A stretch of DNA of 64,000 bases from Ignelater luminosus (taxonomy: Eukaryota > Arthropoda > Insecta > Coleoptera > Elateridae), in the NCBI GenBank assembly GCA_011009095.1, contig VTPC01090447.1:62001-126000 (forward strand). The letters are read 5' to 3'. The stretch's first letter is position 1. Every line of letters begins with the position of its first letter. Position numbers and translations under genes: made by a program. Of the stretch, positions 11,801 to 22,176 are shown in pieces. Under the pieces are notes generated by a model. It was not told the origin of the DNA. It was given only the letters and a program-made list of their open reading frames with translations, and searched no databases.

Positions 11801-12855
11801 GCAACTTCAACACGAGCAGGTAACATTAAACGGTCTGGAATAGTTTCTTAAAAAAAAGTAGACTACTTTATTTTTAGGAGAAAAGCTCTCTTAAGAAGGT
11901 TAATGAATAGCGATACATAAAGAAGACGCCGATCGGTGGTCGTCGCAGGCGATCATATCCGTTCCTACCCCAAAACAATCACCCACGCAACTTAACCAGC
12001 GGGTTTAAAAATCCGCGAATACGAAAATGTTTTACTTTTGTTCATTTATGTTTTACATAGACTGACCCGCTACTAACGAAATTTCTAGTTGTTGAGAAGC
12101 CTCTTAATGAAGCAAGTTTCAATCTGAAGATCTTGGTAAAATTGAGGAAAATGCCTACTGCATCTCTTGGGATGCTTACATAAGATTACAAAAAGGTACG
12201 TCACATGTAAATGTGTCTGAGTGACACCAAAGACTTTTAGAAGAACCTCAACTATCTGGATGTTCGCATAAGTTGAAAACTATAGAGAATGTGGAAATAA
12301 TTGCTCAGAGTAGTTGGAGAAATGATTCGAATTGAGAAAGAATTGTTAGGTAAATTTTGCAAGACAATTTTAGCATGATGGAAGTCTGTACAACAATTGG
12401 TCCAATTTTCGGCCCAGAGCTCCCACAGTTTTCGAACACCTTTCCTATTAACCAGATCTTGCTGGCCTTGTGACTTCTATCTTTTCCCAGAAGTAAAACG
12501 CTCTTAAAAGGGAACCCGTTTTGAACCTATAGCTGAGGTAAAGAATAAAAATGACAAAGATTCTGCGACAATTGATGAAGGATGACTTACTGCACTGCTT
12601 TGTAATAATAAATGAGCATTGGTTTCTTATAAAGTTTTCATATTATCAATTATAACTCTGGTTATTAACTGATAATAAATCTTTAGAGGTAGTTAAAGGT
12701 TTGAATTATTTGATGCAAAAGATACAGTGGAAGCAACATAACTTCATTTAACCTTGATAAAGATTTTCTTTTAAATAAAAAAAAATTGAACAAAATAAAA
12801 CTTACCCATAAATACACCTAATTAATAAAAAAAGCAAAATAGTGAACTTTTTCAT
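8850..12855 (-). CDS. GH1 beta-glucosidase/myrosinase-like protein, copy B, complete 8-exon gene
   Basis: Complete secreted GH1 glycosidase gene of 492 aa, the usual family length. Exons: 12855-12806, 11343-11243, 11180-10605, 9844-9750, 9681-9376, 9312-9178, 9125-9019, 8958-8850. All junctions are GT-AG and in phase. The protein has a signal peptide (MKKFTILLFLLIRCIYG), the Gln of the SAYQIEGAW block (Q42), HFDLPQ with Phe where Trp is usual, acid/base E190 in TFNEP, nucleophile E402 in YISENG, and the sugar-binding E451-W452 in DSFEW. The plant-myrosinase replacement of the acid/base Glu is absent, so ordinary beta-glycosidase chemistry is expected; the substrate cannot be told. One oddity is HDNIFCIAHYTT, where families usually have DFFGLNHYT, so the conserved Asn is Ala333. 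Intron 1 (1.46 kb) holds a mariner relic. Confidence 0.93.
12040..12640 (+). mobile_element. mariner transposase relic in intron 1 of GH1 copy B
   Basis: On the + strand, frames show EEPQLSGCSHKLKTIENVE near 12245-12295, which corresponds to the inter-motif linker of mariner transposases. Later come TVFEHLSY and, in another frame, PCDFYLFPEVKRS with a stop, then KGTRFEPIAEV near 12470-12540, the C-terminal DDE end. The middle, including the first catalytic Asp, is missing. Terminal repeats were not found. It lies antisense to the host gene inside its first intron. Confidence 0.65.
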
Positions 12856-12912
12856 TGTTTCTTTATTAGTTCATCTATCCAAATTAATGTTACTATGTAG
12901 AGTGTTTGTGGT

Positions 12913-12919
12913 TTTTATA
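12913..12919 (-). promoter_or_regulatory. TATA box of GH1 copy B
   Basis: The - strand reads ACTATAAAAACC, a good TATA box, 58 bases upstream of the copy B start codon. Transcription would begin near 12889 and leave a 5' UTR of about 35 bases. The equivalent position of copy A has only a weak TATATG. Confidence 0.5.
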
Positions 12920-13489
12920 GTATAATGTAAAATTTGACATAAACCTGAAAAAACTGATAAGTCGAATGATAATGAAATATCAAATCCGTAAAGGTGATTG
13001 ATAAAGAAAGGTAAGTGTGAATGACCCCTTTTTGTTTTAAAACTTGACAACTACGATGAAAAGTAAATTTACAAAAATGTGGTTAATAGCTATATAGAGG
13101 CAAGGAAAATAAAATTAAAAATTCCATATATTAATAAACTGTTTTATGGTAATACTGTTTAAAACTTTGGTGGATATTACCTTATAGAGATTAAAAATAT
13201 ATAGAAATATATCTCTAGCAAAACTTTAATCAATATAAAATATAATGGTTACTTAATACTTGGATACACTTCATTTGACTTATCTCTGATTTCACCATCG
13301 AACCCAGAGATTTAATTTGTTAAGCTTTTAAAGGTTAGCTAAGTAGAATTTGATGCAGATTTTAAACAATGTAAAAGATACAGAGTGTCTCATTTACATA
13401 CATTCGGAACATAAAATAGAAGTTTGTGTAAAATTCAAAACCACAACTGTATGAGTTAAAGTTACGATTTTCCACATGCTATTTCTTTT

Positions 13490-14176
13490 TGGTTTTCTAG
13501 TTGATATGACACGGTTACAATAATTAGCAGCTGGTTTTGCTTTCCTTGGTCTACTAGGATTCTTGAAACTGACATCGTAAAGTTCAAATTCTATCCTAGA
13601 AAATATTATTTACATTACAAAACGAGCTTTTTCATTTACGTAAATACATACGAATATTCATTTGACCATCCAAAGCTATCCAGAAGACTCCACACTATAT
13701 AACGTTTTATCCTTACTCCATGCTTGTAAATGGTATCAAGCAAAAAAGTCAAACACAACTAGAAATTTCGAAAATGATCTTACAGGTTTTCGTGAATAAT
13801 CAATTCTTTACTGTTCATCAAACTTTCGTTACCTGCTCTTTAATCCAAATTAGTAAATTCCTGAATCCCCAAGAAACAAGCTAAAACAATAATTTTGTTT
13901 CAGGTTTGTATTCCTAGTTTAGCACTGCTATTCTACATACTTTAAAAAATGTAAAGCAGTGGAAAGCAATAAACGGTCAACATATGAGTTGGAATTTTAT
14001 TACTTCCAAATTAGGGTGTACCAATAGAATCTTCTGCCTTATCAGCTGCCATTCATGCAGTATGATAATTAAGACAAACAGCAACAGTGTAAACAGCTGC
14101 AAACGTGATTCTTAAAAACCTTATGTACTTCGTTTTTTCCAGTTTTACTAAATACGGGGTGCCCAAAAAGTCCCAA
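13490..14176 (-). pseudogene. GH1 pseudogene, copy C, 3' half only
   Basis: The remains of GH1 exons 5-8 in order. The exon 5 remnant starts at 14176 (LGLFGHPVFSKTG) and soon breaks by frameshifts and stops; NYHTA and then AADKAEDSIGTP are still readable. The exon 6 remnant keeps LVSWGFRNLLIWIKEQ and then lacks the segment that carries the YISENG nucleophile. The exon 7 remnant reads KHGVRIKRYIVWSLLDSFGW, with Glu replaced by Gly in the sugar-binding DSFEW. The exon 8 remnant ends in VISTRKP at 13490, where copy B has its stop, but here the frame runs on. No exons 1-4 are present upstream. It is the most decayed of the three tandem copies. Confidence 0.88.
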
Positions 14177-14372
14177 CTATCAAATTTTTGTGCGTTAGAT
14201 AAATCAAGAACATTAAGGCAACTGTTGTGTTTTAAATTTTAATATGTCTATAATTAATTTTTCTTAATTAGAAAATGTTAAAATATTGTAATTCTAATGG
14301 AGAACAACTGAAAAAACGCCCTAATATGCAGTTCAGAATAAGTTGTGCTCGCGGCAGCTTAAGGTCAGAGAT

Positions 14373-14385
14373 GGGGGGGGGGGGG
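14373..14385 (+). repeat. 13-base poly-G tract
   Basis: Thirteen consecutive G residues in otherwise AT-rich DNA, about 100 bases before the left end of the nested repeat cluster. It may be a slippage product or an assembly-sensitive site. Confidence 0.9.
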
Positions 14386-14550
14386 TTCACGCAATATTAT
14401 ATAATACGCATTTCAAAATAGAATCAAAATATTTAAACAAATAGCAATCAGAAGATAGAAAAGCCACAAAGCCGCCCAGAAGCGGATTTAGAGTTTGATT
14501 GCGCCCTAGGCCTATTTTAATATGGCGCCTTTTTTTTTTTTAAAGGTGTA

Positions 14551-15535
14551 TACCGGGTGTCTCAGACCACCCGTCCACCCCTATTAAAATTAAGGGGTTT
14601 CAAATTTTTTGATGAAACAACCAGTTTCCTCACTAAGTTTGACGTGCTCTTTCGGTTGGTGCAAAAATTGAAAACTCCCAACTTATTGGGGAGATGGGAG
14701 CAACTTTAAAATTGTAAATGGAAACTCTTATATTTTATTGCAAATTTAGATTCTAAGCAGCAAAATACTATAATTTATTTAAAACATTTTTTTCGATTGG
14801 TAACAGATTGCGTTGTAAACGCAAAAAGCTTCTTAGCGTAGTCAATTTTTCCCGCGCCAGAATGAACGCTTACATCATCCAGAATGGCGCATACATTCAA
14901 CATATTCTTCCATAAAAGTATTTGCATAATTGTAGAACTGCTTTTTAGTTGAAATAAATAATTATTCAGTTAAATGTTTAATATCCGTTTGACATATGCA
15001 GTTTAGAATGCAAAGTAAATTCTTTTATTACATATCTTTTTTTAGGAATTAATAAAATGGGTAAAAACTGGAGATTAATGTAAAATGTAAAACTATCCCA
15101 CGCAACTTACTCCCCCTCGTCTCAAGGGTGAGTTGGCAGCTTAATTTTAGGGAAATTTAATAATTATTTCGATAATATTCAATATGTTTATTTTAATCTT
15201 TTGATCAGAAGTATATTTCGTGGGATAACATCAAAATTCCAGCTGGGAAGTTTTTTGCGTTTACAACGCAATCTGTTACCAATCGAAAAAAATGTTTTAA
15301 ATAAATTATACGTATTTTGCCGCTTAGAATCCAAATTTGCAATAAAATATAGGGGTTTCCCTTCACAATTCTAAAGTTGCCCCCAACCCCCTAATAAGGA
15401 GAGATCCGAAGTTTCCAAGTTTTACACCTTTTGGTAAGAGCACGTCAAACTTAGTAAGGGAACCGTTCGTTTCATGGAAAAATCTCAAACCCCTTAATTG
15501 TATAGAGGTGGATGGGTGTTCTGAGACACCCGGTA
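14551..15535. mobile_element. foldback element with about 290-base inverted arms
   Basis: The left arm starts TACCGGGTGTCTCAGACCA at 14551. The right arm ends with the reverse complement (TCTGAGACACCCGGTA) at 15535. Pairing continues inwards for about 290 bases, past TTGACGTGCTCTT and AACAGATTGCGTTG, with scattered mismatches. Both sides are flanked by TA (14549-14550 and 15536-15537), consistent with a TA target duplication. No open frame is present, so it would be a non-autonomous foldback or long-TIR MITE. Confidence 0.75.
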
Positions 15536-15542
15536 TAGAATA

Positions 15543-16137
15543 TACAGGGTGCCCCGTAAATGCAATAAAGCTTCAGGTAAACATCTTCTCCTATGAGTGC
15601 TTACTACAAATCTGCAAAAGAAAAATTTCTCCTCAGCTTAGTTTTCTTATACAAGTGGTCAGAAGTTAACATCTTTAACACTGAATAAACAGAAACCAAA
15701 CAATCGAATCTAAATGAAGCCATTACGAATTCAACAAATGAATCTGTTGAAACAACAAGTACCCTTAATAAAGCACAGAACTGTTATATTTCTCGTTTCG
15801 ACGATGCTGTAAAAAATTGAATTCCTACCAAAAAATAGATATGACAAACTTGCAAGTCTTGGGTGTACTGATAAATCTAATGAAATTAGTTGCCAGCATT
15901 TGTTTCAAGTTTTGATAATTTTATGATCCATTATCACTGGAATAAAACGGACAAATTTTTGATTTCTTGCGATACTTCAGTTTCTGTATTCGAATAATTT
16001 TGTATTTGCCTGCAGCAGCGTTACCAAGTTTAAATTTCTTTTTTTGATTCGTGTGACAAATCTAAGTACGTTGGAACATTCGTGTCTTTAATTTTGGCAT
16101 TTTAAGAGATTTATTGGCATATACGGGACACCCTGTA
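15543..16137. mobile_element. 595-bp MITE, copy 1 (ACAGGGTG..C ends)
   Basis: Starts TACAGGGTGCCCCGTAAATG and ends CATATACGGGACACCCTGTA, which are terminal inverted repeats flanked by TA on both sides. The interior has no coding capacity. A second copy of similar length and internal sequence lies at 55070-55688, sharing for example TTTCTCCTCAGCTTAGTTTT and CCTGCAGCAGCGTT. TA duplications suggest mobilisation by a Tc1/mariner-type enzyme. Confidence 0.8.
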
Positions 16138-16504
16138 TAATAATAAAAATATAAAAAACCAATTGCCGTGGCAAAAGACAAAGAGTTGAGGAAAATCTAT
16201 TCAATTTTTTTTATATTTTTATAATTTCCGAAATTTTCAATTGGTCAACTAATATTTTTTTTTTATTTCAATAATTAGATACTTAACCATGTTAAGGTAT
16301 AATTCTCCGGTGGAAAAAATAATATTTTTGAAACATCTCTAAAATCTTTTCATAGAGTCACCGAGAAACTCCATGAATTTTTAATTTTTATCGTCTCTCA
16401 AATTTTGTCGTCTTTCAAATTTTGCTGCGCCTCATATTTTGGCGCCCCTGAATTCATGCCGCCCTAGTCCCGGGCCTCTCGGGCCTAAGCCTAAATCCAC
16501 CGCT

Positions 16505-17640
16505 GAAGCCGCTGGCACAGATAATATTCTCATCGAAATGATTTGGGCCTTAGACGACATCAGAATGGATGTAATATACAGTGTGTCCACATTTCGATGC
16601 TCACTATTGGGATCTCGGAAATTGTAAGAGATACGAAGTCGGTTAAATTAGAAAAGATTTGGCTATTTTAGAGACCAGTTTACTTATGCTTTTGTTTTTT
16701 CAAAAAAGTTTACGGCTCACTAGATATTTGCTAAACATGAAATTATCGTATTTTTTTTAAGTGAAATATCTCAAGAACGAGCAAAGACAGAAAACCACCG
16801 CAAAGAGGGTATTTTAGAGAATTTACTCCGAAACACAAAAAAGTTATTTTCGCAATTGTCTTTTGTTTTACTTCGGTGGTGAAACGTAAATCCAAATTTT
16901 TTCTAATGGAACGCCTACTTGATTTCCATATTACTGAACTGCACGCCTTAAATGCTTTTCAGTGATACATGGTTTGACATAACATATGTACTTTAGTTAA
17001 GAGTCTGCTTACGGTGATGGTTGTGTGTTAATGAGGAATTGACATTCTTGAAATTAAATCACTGCTAAGGAAGATCATGGAAAACCTTAGTAAGAACAGT
17101 CGGTTCGAGAATTCGAATGATTTAACTTTTTATTTTAAACAGCATCTTTTGTATTTTTATAAGTGGTCTTAATAGGCTAGAAATTGCCTATCCAACTACT
17201 TATTATACATTATATTTGCTTTCATAATTGCGTTTACCTATTTGTTTTCAACAAGTAGACTGCAAGCAGGTCATGAAAATGAAGAAAGACCCTAAAGAGT
17301 CATAAGTCTCATAAAACAAACAGTCGTGAAAGCTTGTGTGAAAGCGGCCTTAAAACAGTTCTTGTAAGTTATGACATGAAATATCTTTGATAAACTGAAA
17401 ACAAAAAATTGACAAAATTTTATTCAAATATTTCCATACAGATAAAACGAAATAATCAAACGCCATATGTATTCCTTTTAGTTGATATGAAAGACACGGA
17501 AACAATGGTATGGTCAAACGTGTTTTACTTATCTTTATGCAACGCCGTTTTACTCATTTTATATTTATACGTGTTAGTTGTGAATTTACTTCTTTGACGG
17601 GAGGCGGTTTCATTTTGAAGACAAAAAACTTTTGTTTTTG
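16505..17640. other. unassigned AT-rich interval
   Basis: No gene was recognised. A MITE-like end (ATACAGTGTGTCCACATTTC, near 16577) is visible, but no partner end was found. Short open frames (for example 17409-17597 +) have no domain similarity that I can recognise. Confidence 0.35.
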
Positions 17641-17649
17641 GTGTTAAAA

Positions 17650-17853
17650 TATAAATTAAAAAACAAGCGATTCCAGTTTAGTTAACGTGTCGCGTACTTT
17701 AACTAGTGAAATTATAGCGAAAATGTGTAATAATCGTAAAAATTAAGTGTAATAGTGAGGTTATTAGTGAAGGTTTGGTGTGTTTGGTGGACAGCAGACC
17801 CTGCAAATTGGAATTAGTAAGCTTAGGTTTCTGCGAACTTCAGCATCGAAAAG
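17650..17853 (+). promoter_or_regulatory. possible TATA/initiator promoter and noncoding first exon
   Basis: TATAAATT starts at 17650, and a CCAGTTT initiator-like site follows with its A at about 17675, a spacing of 25 bases. The sequence then runs without an ATG-led frame to CGAAAAG followed by a strong donor (GTAGGT) at 17854. This would make a first exon of about 180 bases made only of 5' UTR. No downstream exon could be recognised on the + strand, so the gene is unknown and the call rests on motif spacing alone. Confidence 0.3.
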
Positions 17854-17964
17854 GTAGGTAGGCAATTTAAAAATGCGGAGCATTGCGAAATTGTTTTTCC
17901 AAGTCTAGGTTATAAAAAATATATTGTATTTATATTACATTGTAGCTTATTACGGGAGCTTAAA

Positions 17965-18252
17965 TTAGTGTTTTATCTCGATTAGATTTGAAGTGATTGC
18001 CTTTTGTCGAGCTATTAAATATGAATATACAGAGTCTACCAACATTTTGATCTTGATCTTGATAACAGATCTATTTATTGATTTGGGATACAAAACTGTG
18101 AGAAACTCCTTATGCAATTTTACAGCATATTCTATAAATTGGAAAAAAAACGTGTGACCATATACATAAAATGAGGTAGATAACGTATCGTTTAGAAATT
18201 CTGCTAATTTAATTAATTTAAATATAAAACTTTTAAGAGCTTCTTCAATCAT
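17965..18252 (-). CDS. hypothetical 95-aa open frame
   Basis: An ATG-led frame of 95 codons with a helix-rich, Lys/Ile/Leu-rich product (MIEEALKSFIFKLIKLAEFL near the start). It has no signal peptide and no known motif. No acceptor or donor in a fitting phase could be found to link it to a donor-like site (AAAAG, then GTAAGT) upstream on the same strand near 18771. It may be a real exon or a chance frame in AT-rich DNA. Confidence 0.2.
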   Translation of the reverse strand: MIEEALKSFIFKLIKLAEFLNDTLSTSFYVYGHTFFFQFIEYAVKLHKEFLTVLYPKSINRSVIKIKIKMLVDSVYSYLIARQKAITSNLIEIKH

Positions 18253-18259
18253 TTTCACA

Positions 18260-19310
18260 GCGATATAGTCTTACAGGGATTGCCAACAATCCCATTTGCG
18301 AACCATGTTGTGAAGCACACGTTTATCTTTATATAATTACCACCAGAATCTTATTGAGACCGTATACAGTACGACAAAAAAGAGGTAGATATAAACTATT
18401 TTGAAAATTGTCGACAGAAAATATTTGTGCTTTCCATTCTTAGAGAATATTAGTAGCGGCTACTAAAATGAGACTATTTATTCTAAAATTACTATTTAAA
18501 CAGGAAAATTAATTACCTTGAAGGAATTTATCTAATAAATCAAATTGTGTTTAGGATTATATCCTTCCAATGACTTAATAACTTTCTAGTTAGTTAGAAG
18601 TACTTAATATAGTTTGAAACATATTTTACATTCTCATTGAATAATATAGGAAATATCATTTTCTAGATTACTATATAAATGTAAATGTTTAACAGAAATA
18701 ACGAAATAAAGAAAACGTTTTAAGACGATTGTTTCAAAAAATATTAAATTGAAAGCAAACATAACTTACCTTTTTAGATAATCCCTAATTGCATTGTTTA
18801 ATATTTCTCGTACGCTTCAATATGCAATAATTTGTAGGATGTCAAAAAGGGATTATATTCAAGCTATTACACAATTGAGGTTTGTTAAAAATAGCAACAT
18901 AATATATAAAAAGGAAACGTCTGCCATAACTGATAACGAAAGAAAAAATAACATTAGGTAATATAAACAGTTATAAGGTCAAGAATTAATAAACCAAAAA
19001 GTAATTAAGGAAATCCTAACTAAACGTATTTATTATACAAGGTGATCAAGAAATTCAAATTTTAATTTTTATCAATTTTGTCTAGTTATACTTAAATGTA
19101 TCGAAATGTTAAAGGTTTAAATTATTCTAAATTTGTTTTTTTTGTACTCCAATTCAATTGAATGTGACTTTTCTTTATAGTTCTCAATATGAAAAAACAA
19201 CTTTTTTTATAAAATTGTTTAATTTTTATTGTCAAATGATCAAAACAGACAACTTAAACAATCATTAGATGTGTGTTTTAGTCAGCACAGTGCGGCACAG
19301 TATTAAGATG
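18260..19310. other. unassigned AT-rich interval
   Basis: Nothing could be identified. A - strand donor-like GTAAGT follows AAAAG near 18771, preceded by a short frame (SVREILNNAIRDYLK), but no continuing exon was found. Ends at the TA target of the next mariner. Confidence 0.3.
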
Positions 19311-19312
19311 TA

Positions 19313-20210
19313 CGAGGTATGTGAGAAAAGTAATGAGACTGATTTCATACTAACCAAAGTTTTTATTTTTTTCAAACAACAATGTTATCCCCTTCAAAGT
19401 AGTTCCCTTGGGCAGCTATACACCGGCGGAGTCGTTGTTCCCACTCTTGGTAGCAGCGCTGGAAGTCTTCAACTGGTATGGCTTTTAACTGGTCGGTCAC
19501 AGTCTTTTGAATGTTCTCCAGAGTTCCAAAATGACGTCCTTTTAGGACATGTTTCAATTTCGGGAAAAGGAAAAAGTCACAAGGACTCAAATCCGGTGAT
19601 TAGAGGGGATGAGGAACAACAGTAATGCGTTTTGAGGTCAAAAATTCACTGATGGAAATTGCTGTGTGACACGGAGCATTGTCATGATGTCTGTCAAAAT
19701 TTGATGCACGGTGAAAGTGTTTAAATTTAACTGTTCACTCATCATCCTTATTGTTAAACGACGGTCTAATCTCACAAGAGCCCTCACACGTTCAACGTTT
19801 TCGTCAGTTTTTGAAGTTGAAGGTCTCCCTGAGCGAGGTTCATCTTCAACGTGTTCTCGGCCGTCCAAAAATGATTTGTGCCAGCGGAAAACTTGTGCTC
19901 TTGATAAGCACTGTTCCCCATAGACCTGTTTCAACTTTTCAAAAGTCACACTCGCGGATTCACCAAGTTTAACACAAAACTTTATTGCACAACGTTGCTC
20001 TAAATTCCGATGCTCCATTTCTGTAACACACAACAAAAACACAACTTCACTGATGGCGCTGTCAAAAATAATGTGTTAGCTGTACGGAGTTGTAACTCGG
20101 ACTGAGGAAGTGGAAGCGATAAACAAACTGGTTTAGCACAGACCGGTAGACACAACGTTGCCAGATCTCCCGCAGTGTTGCCAGTCTCATTACTTTTTTC
20201 ACACACCTCG
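19313..20210 (-). mobile_element. mariner element, internally deleted, TIRs and TA duplication intact
   Basis: Terminal inverted repeats start CGAGGTATGTGAGAAAAGTA at 19313 and, on the other strand, CGAGGTGTGTGAAAAAAGTA at 20210. TA lies on both sides (19311-19312 and 20211-20212). At 898 bp it is about 400 shorter than a full mariner, because the central part of the transposase gene is deleted. A related relic in the same orientation lies at 24243-24932. Confidence 0.9.
19372..20018 (-). pseudogene. mariner transposase, central deletion
   Basis: The N-terminal DNA-binding half is intact (MEHRNLEQRCAIKFCVKLG, then DEPRSGRPSTSKTDENVERV). It ends after VHQILTD, where the sequence jumps to the HDNAPCHT motif of the catalytic core. 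The first catalytic Asp (normally in a DETW block) is therefore lost. The second Asp (HDNAPCH) and the third (SPCDFFLFPKL) remain, in a shifted frame with one stop. The C-terminus is present (VTDQLKAIPVEDFQRCYQEW). Not functional. Confidence 0.88.
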
Positions 20211-20212
20211 TA

Positions 20213-21250
20213 CCTTGCATTTAACCAGCGTTATTAGAACTTAATTTCACTTTTCTTTAATAAGATGTGTATTCGTTGGTGCTTGTGTGTGGAATATTGA
20301 TACTATAAAAAATATTTAGTCATTCTACTGTCAAGGTTTGCTGGGTTCTTGTAGCATTCAGGAAATCTACAACTGTCGACAGTTATCATAGTCAGTACAT
20401 TGAATGTTATATTTCAACTCAGTACGATATTTCTCTTTATTTCTGAAATTGAAATAAAATTTGCAATCCTTCAAATCACTGAAATACAGGTGCGTTTCTT
20501 ATTCGGATACCTTTGTATTCCTGTTTCTCCGCCATTAAACATTTCCTCAAAAGAACAAAAACTTGTAACAACCACCCAGGCAGAGTGTAAACCTCAAATG
20601 CCGTCGACTGTACTCTTGGGGACGATTTTTCAGTGTAAGAGTTTTTCAATGAAAAGATTACCACCAATTTTGGCCAGTTTCGAAAAAATCGCAAAAAGTA
20701 TCAAATGTTCACTGATCGCTAATCATGATATGTTTTTCGTTTTTCGGAAAGGGTGTTTTCCGGCATGTTCTTGGAACGAATTGTTGTATCGAGGGGGTTA
20801 TTGTAGAGGTATTTTACATAATTATTTTCTGATTAATATCTTCTTGTTCTATGTATTCAACAATATTATCATTTACAATATTAGTAGCCCATTTTGTTGG
20901 TTCTATTATATGAGTCTTACTATGATACAATTTATGAAAATAGTTTCGTAATTAAATAAGTGAATGTTGACTAGTACGTTCATTAGTAAAATATAATTTT
21001 TTTCTAACACCGTATTCGAAAGTAGGCTTTTCTTTATTCATTTTGCTATGAAAACTAGATTTTAATTTACCATACTAGTATGGTAAAGTACTTTCCTGGC
21101 TCAAAAGATAAGTACAAACTTCAAGAAAACATTAATTTATTCTTCTTCTTAGATGGAGGAGCACTACATGTTTTACCATTCTTAACAAATTGCAATTAAC
21201 TTATCTTTTGTTTTGCGTCAGACCAAAACTTAAAATGGGGGAAAGAGTCA
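20213..21250. other. unassigned interval with a 183-codon open frame
   Basis: A + strand frame at 20400-20951 is the longest here, but its product has no motif that I recognise, is rich in Phe/Ile as expected for translated AT-rich DNA, and overlaps another open frame on the opposite strand (20476-20694). Neither is supported by splice or start context. It may be an old repeat. Confidence 0.3.
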
Positions 21251-22176
21251 CTTAAAACTACATTTAAAGGTCAAAAGCTAATTTTTTTATTTTTCTGCTC
21301 TAAAAGAATTAAATTACCTATCCATCAAAAATAGAAATTTAGCTATTTTGGAGGCATTGACCCTACCGCAAGATTTAACAAAGGCATAAACAGACCTACT
21401 AAACAATTATGAAGGGTATTTCACCTTTATTTTCTGTACACCCTCAGGAAATACGTTAGGGCAGATTTTCATATTTCTATCTTTGCCATCTAATTTATAT
21501 AGTTTCTTAATATATGCAAACCTTGCCTTTTTAAATAATATATTTATCTAAAAAATGTTTGCGTATGCATTTTAGATGTGGCACATCATATATGTAAATT
21601 ATTTCCTGGTCATTGACAGTAAATACTTTTTCATGTAAATGACCGGACTCACTAATTCATTAATAGCTGCCTGATTTGTTGAACCCTGATCGTATACTAT
21701 TGCTAAGATTTTTAAATTTGTGTTTTCATGAATACTTTCAATTAGTGATTTGATCAGTACTTTTAAAATATCTATTTTTGTAGTTGAACGTACAAAACAA
21801 AAAGCAATTGCCTCTTTCCATCTGCGACGAATTCTTAGCATAAAACATATAAAAATGGTCAGCTACAAATTTCGCTCTCTTTGAATTTCCAAATTCAGCC
21901 AATCCTTTAATCAAATCTGTCTTTAAATTTAGCTTTAAAGGCCTGACTGCTATTTTATCAAATAATAAAGTGCGCTAAGTATCTAGTTCTTTCACGTTCT
22001 TTGAAAAATTTGCTACGAGTCCCAAAAATTTAGAATTCATTCCAGTATAAATCGGTATATTCTCTAATGCTTTCGATAATGTTCTAGCTTTTTGATGTTT
22101 TAGTTGCAACCGCAAATGCGTATTAATGAAACTTTTACAAATGGGGTTTACGTTACATAAAAACTCTTGAAAATTA

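Larger units (their letters stand above)
14481..16504. mobile_element. repeat with imperfect inverted ends hosting two nested elements
   Basis: The left end begins AGCGGATTTAGAG followed by GCGCCCTAGGCC and GGCGCC. The right end, read on the opposite strand, gives AGCGGTGGATTTAGG, then GGACTAGGGCGG and GGGGCGCC. These ends pair imperfectly as terminal inverted repeats. No transposase is visible, and most of the interior is taken up by a foldback element (14551-15535) and a MITE (15543-16137). Without the insertions the host repeat would be about 440 bases. It is a non-autonomous element of unknown family. Confidence 0.5.

Noticed and set aside
16439-16627. 62-codon Pro-rich frame
   Set aside because: It is a translation of the GC-rich right end of the inverted-end repeat.
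18771-18935. - strand exon ending at a GTAAGT donor and joined to the 17965-18252 frame
   Set aside because: The donor is good, but no acceptor in the required phase was found before the downstream frame.
20400-20951. 183-codon + strand open frame
   Set aside because: No domain or splice context, composition typical of translated AT-rich DNA, and overlapping an open frame on the other strand. Not called as a gene.
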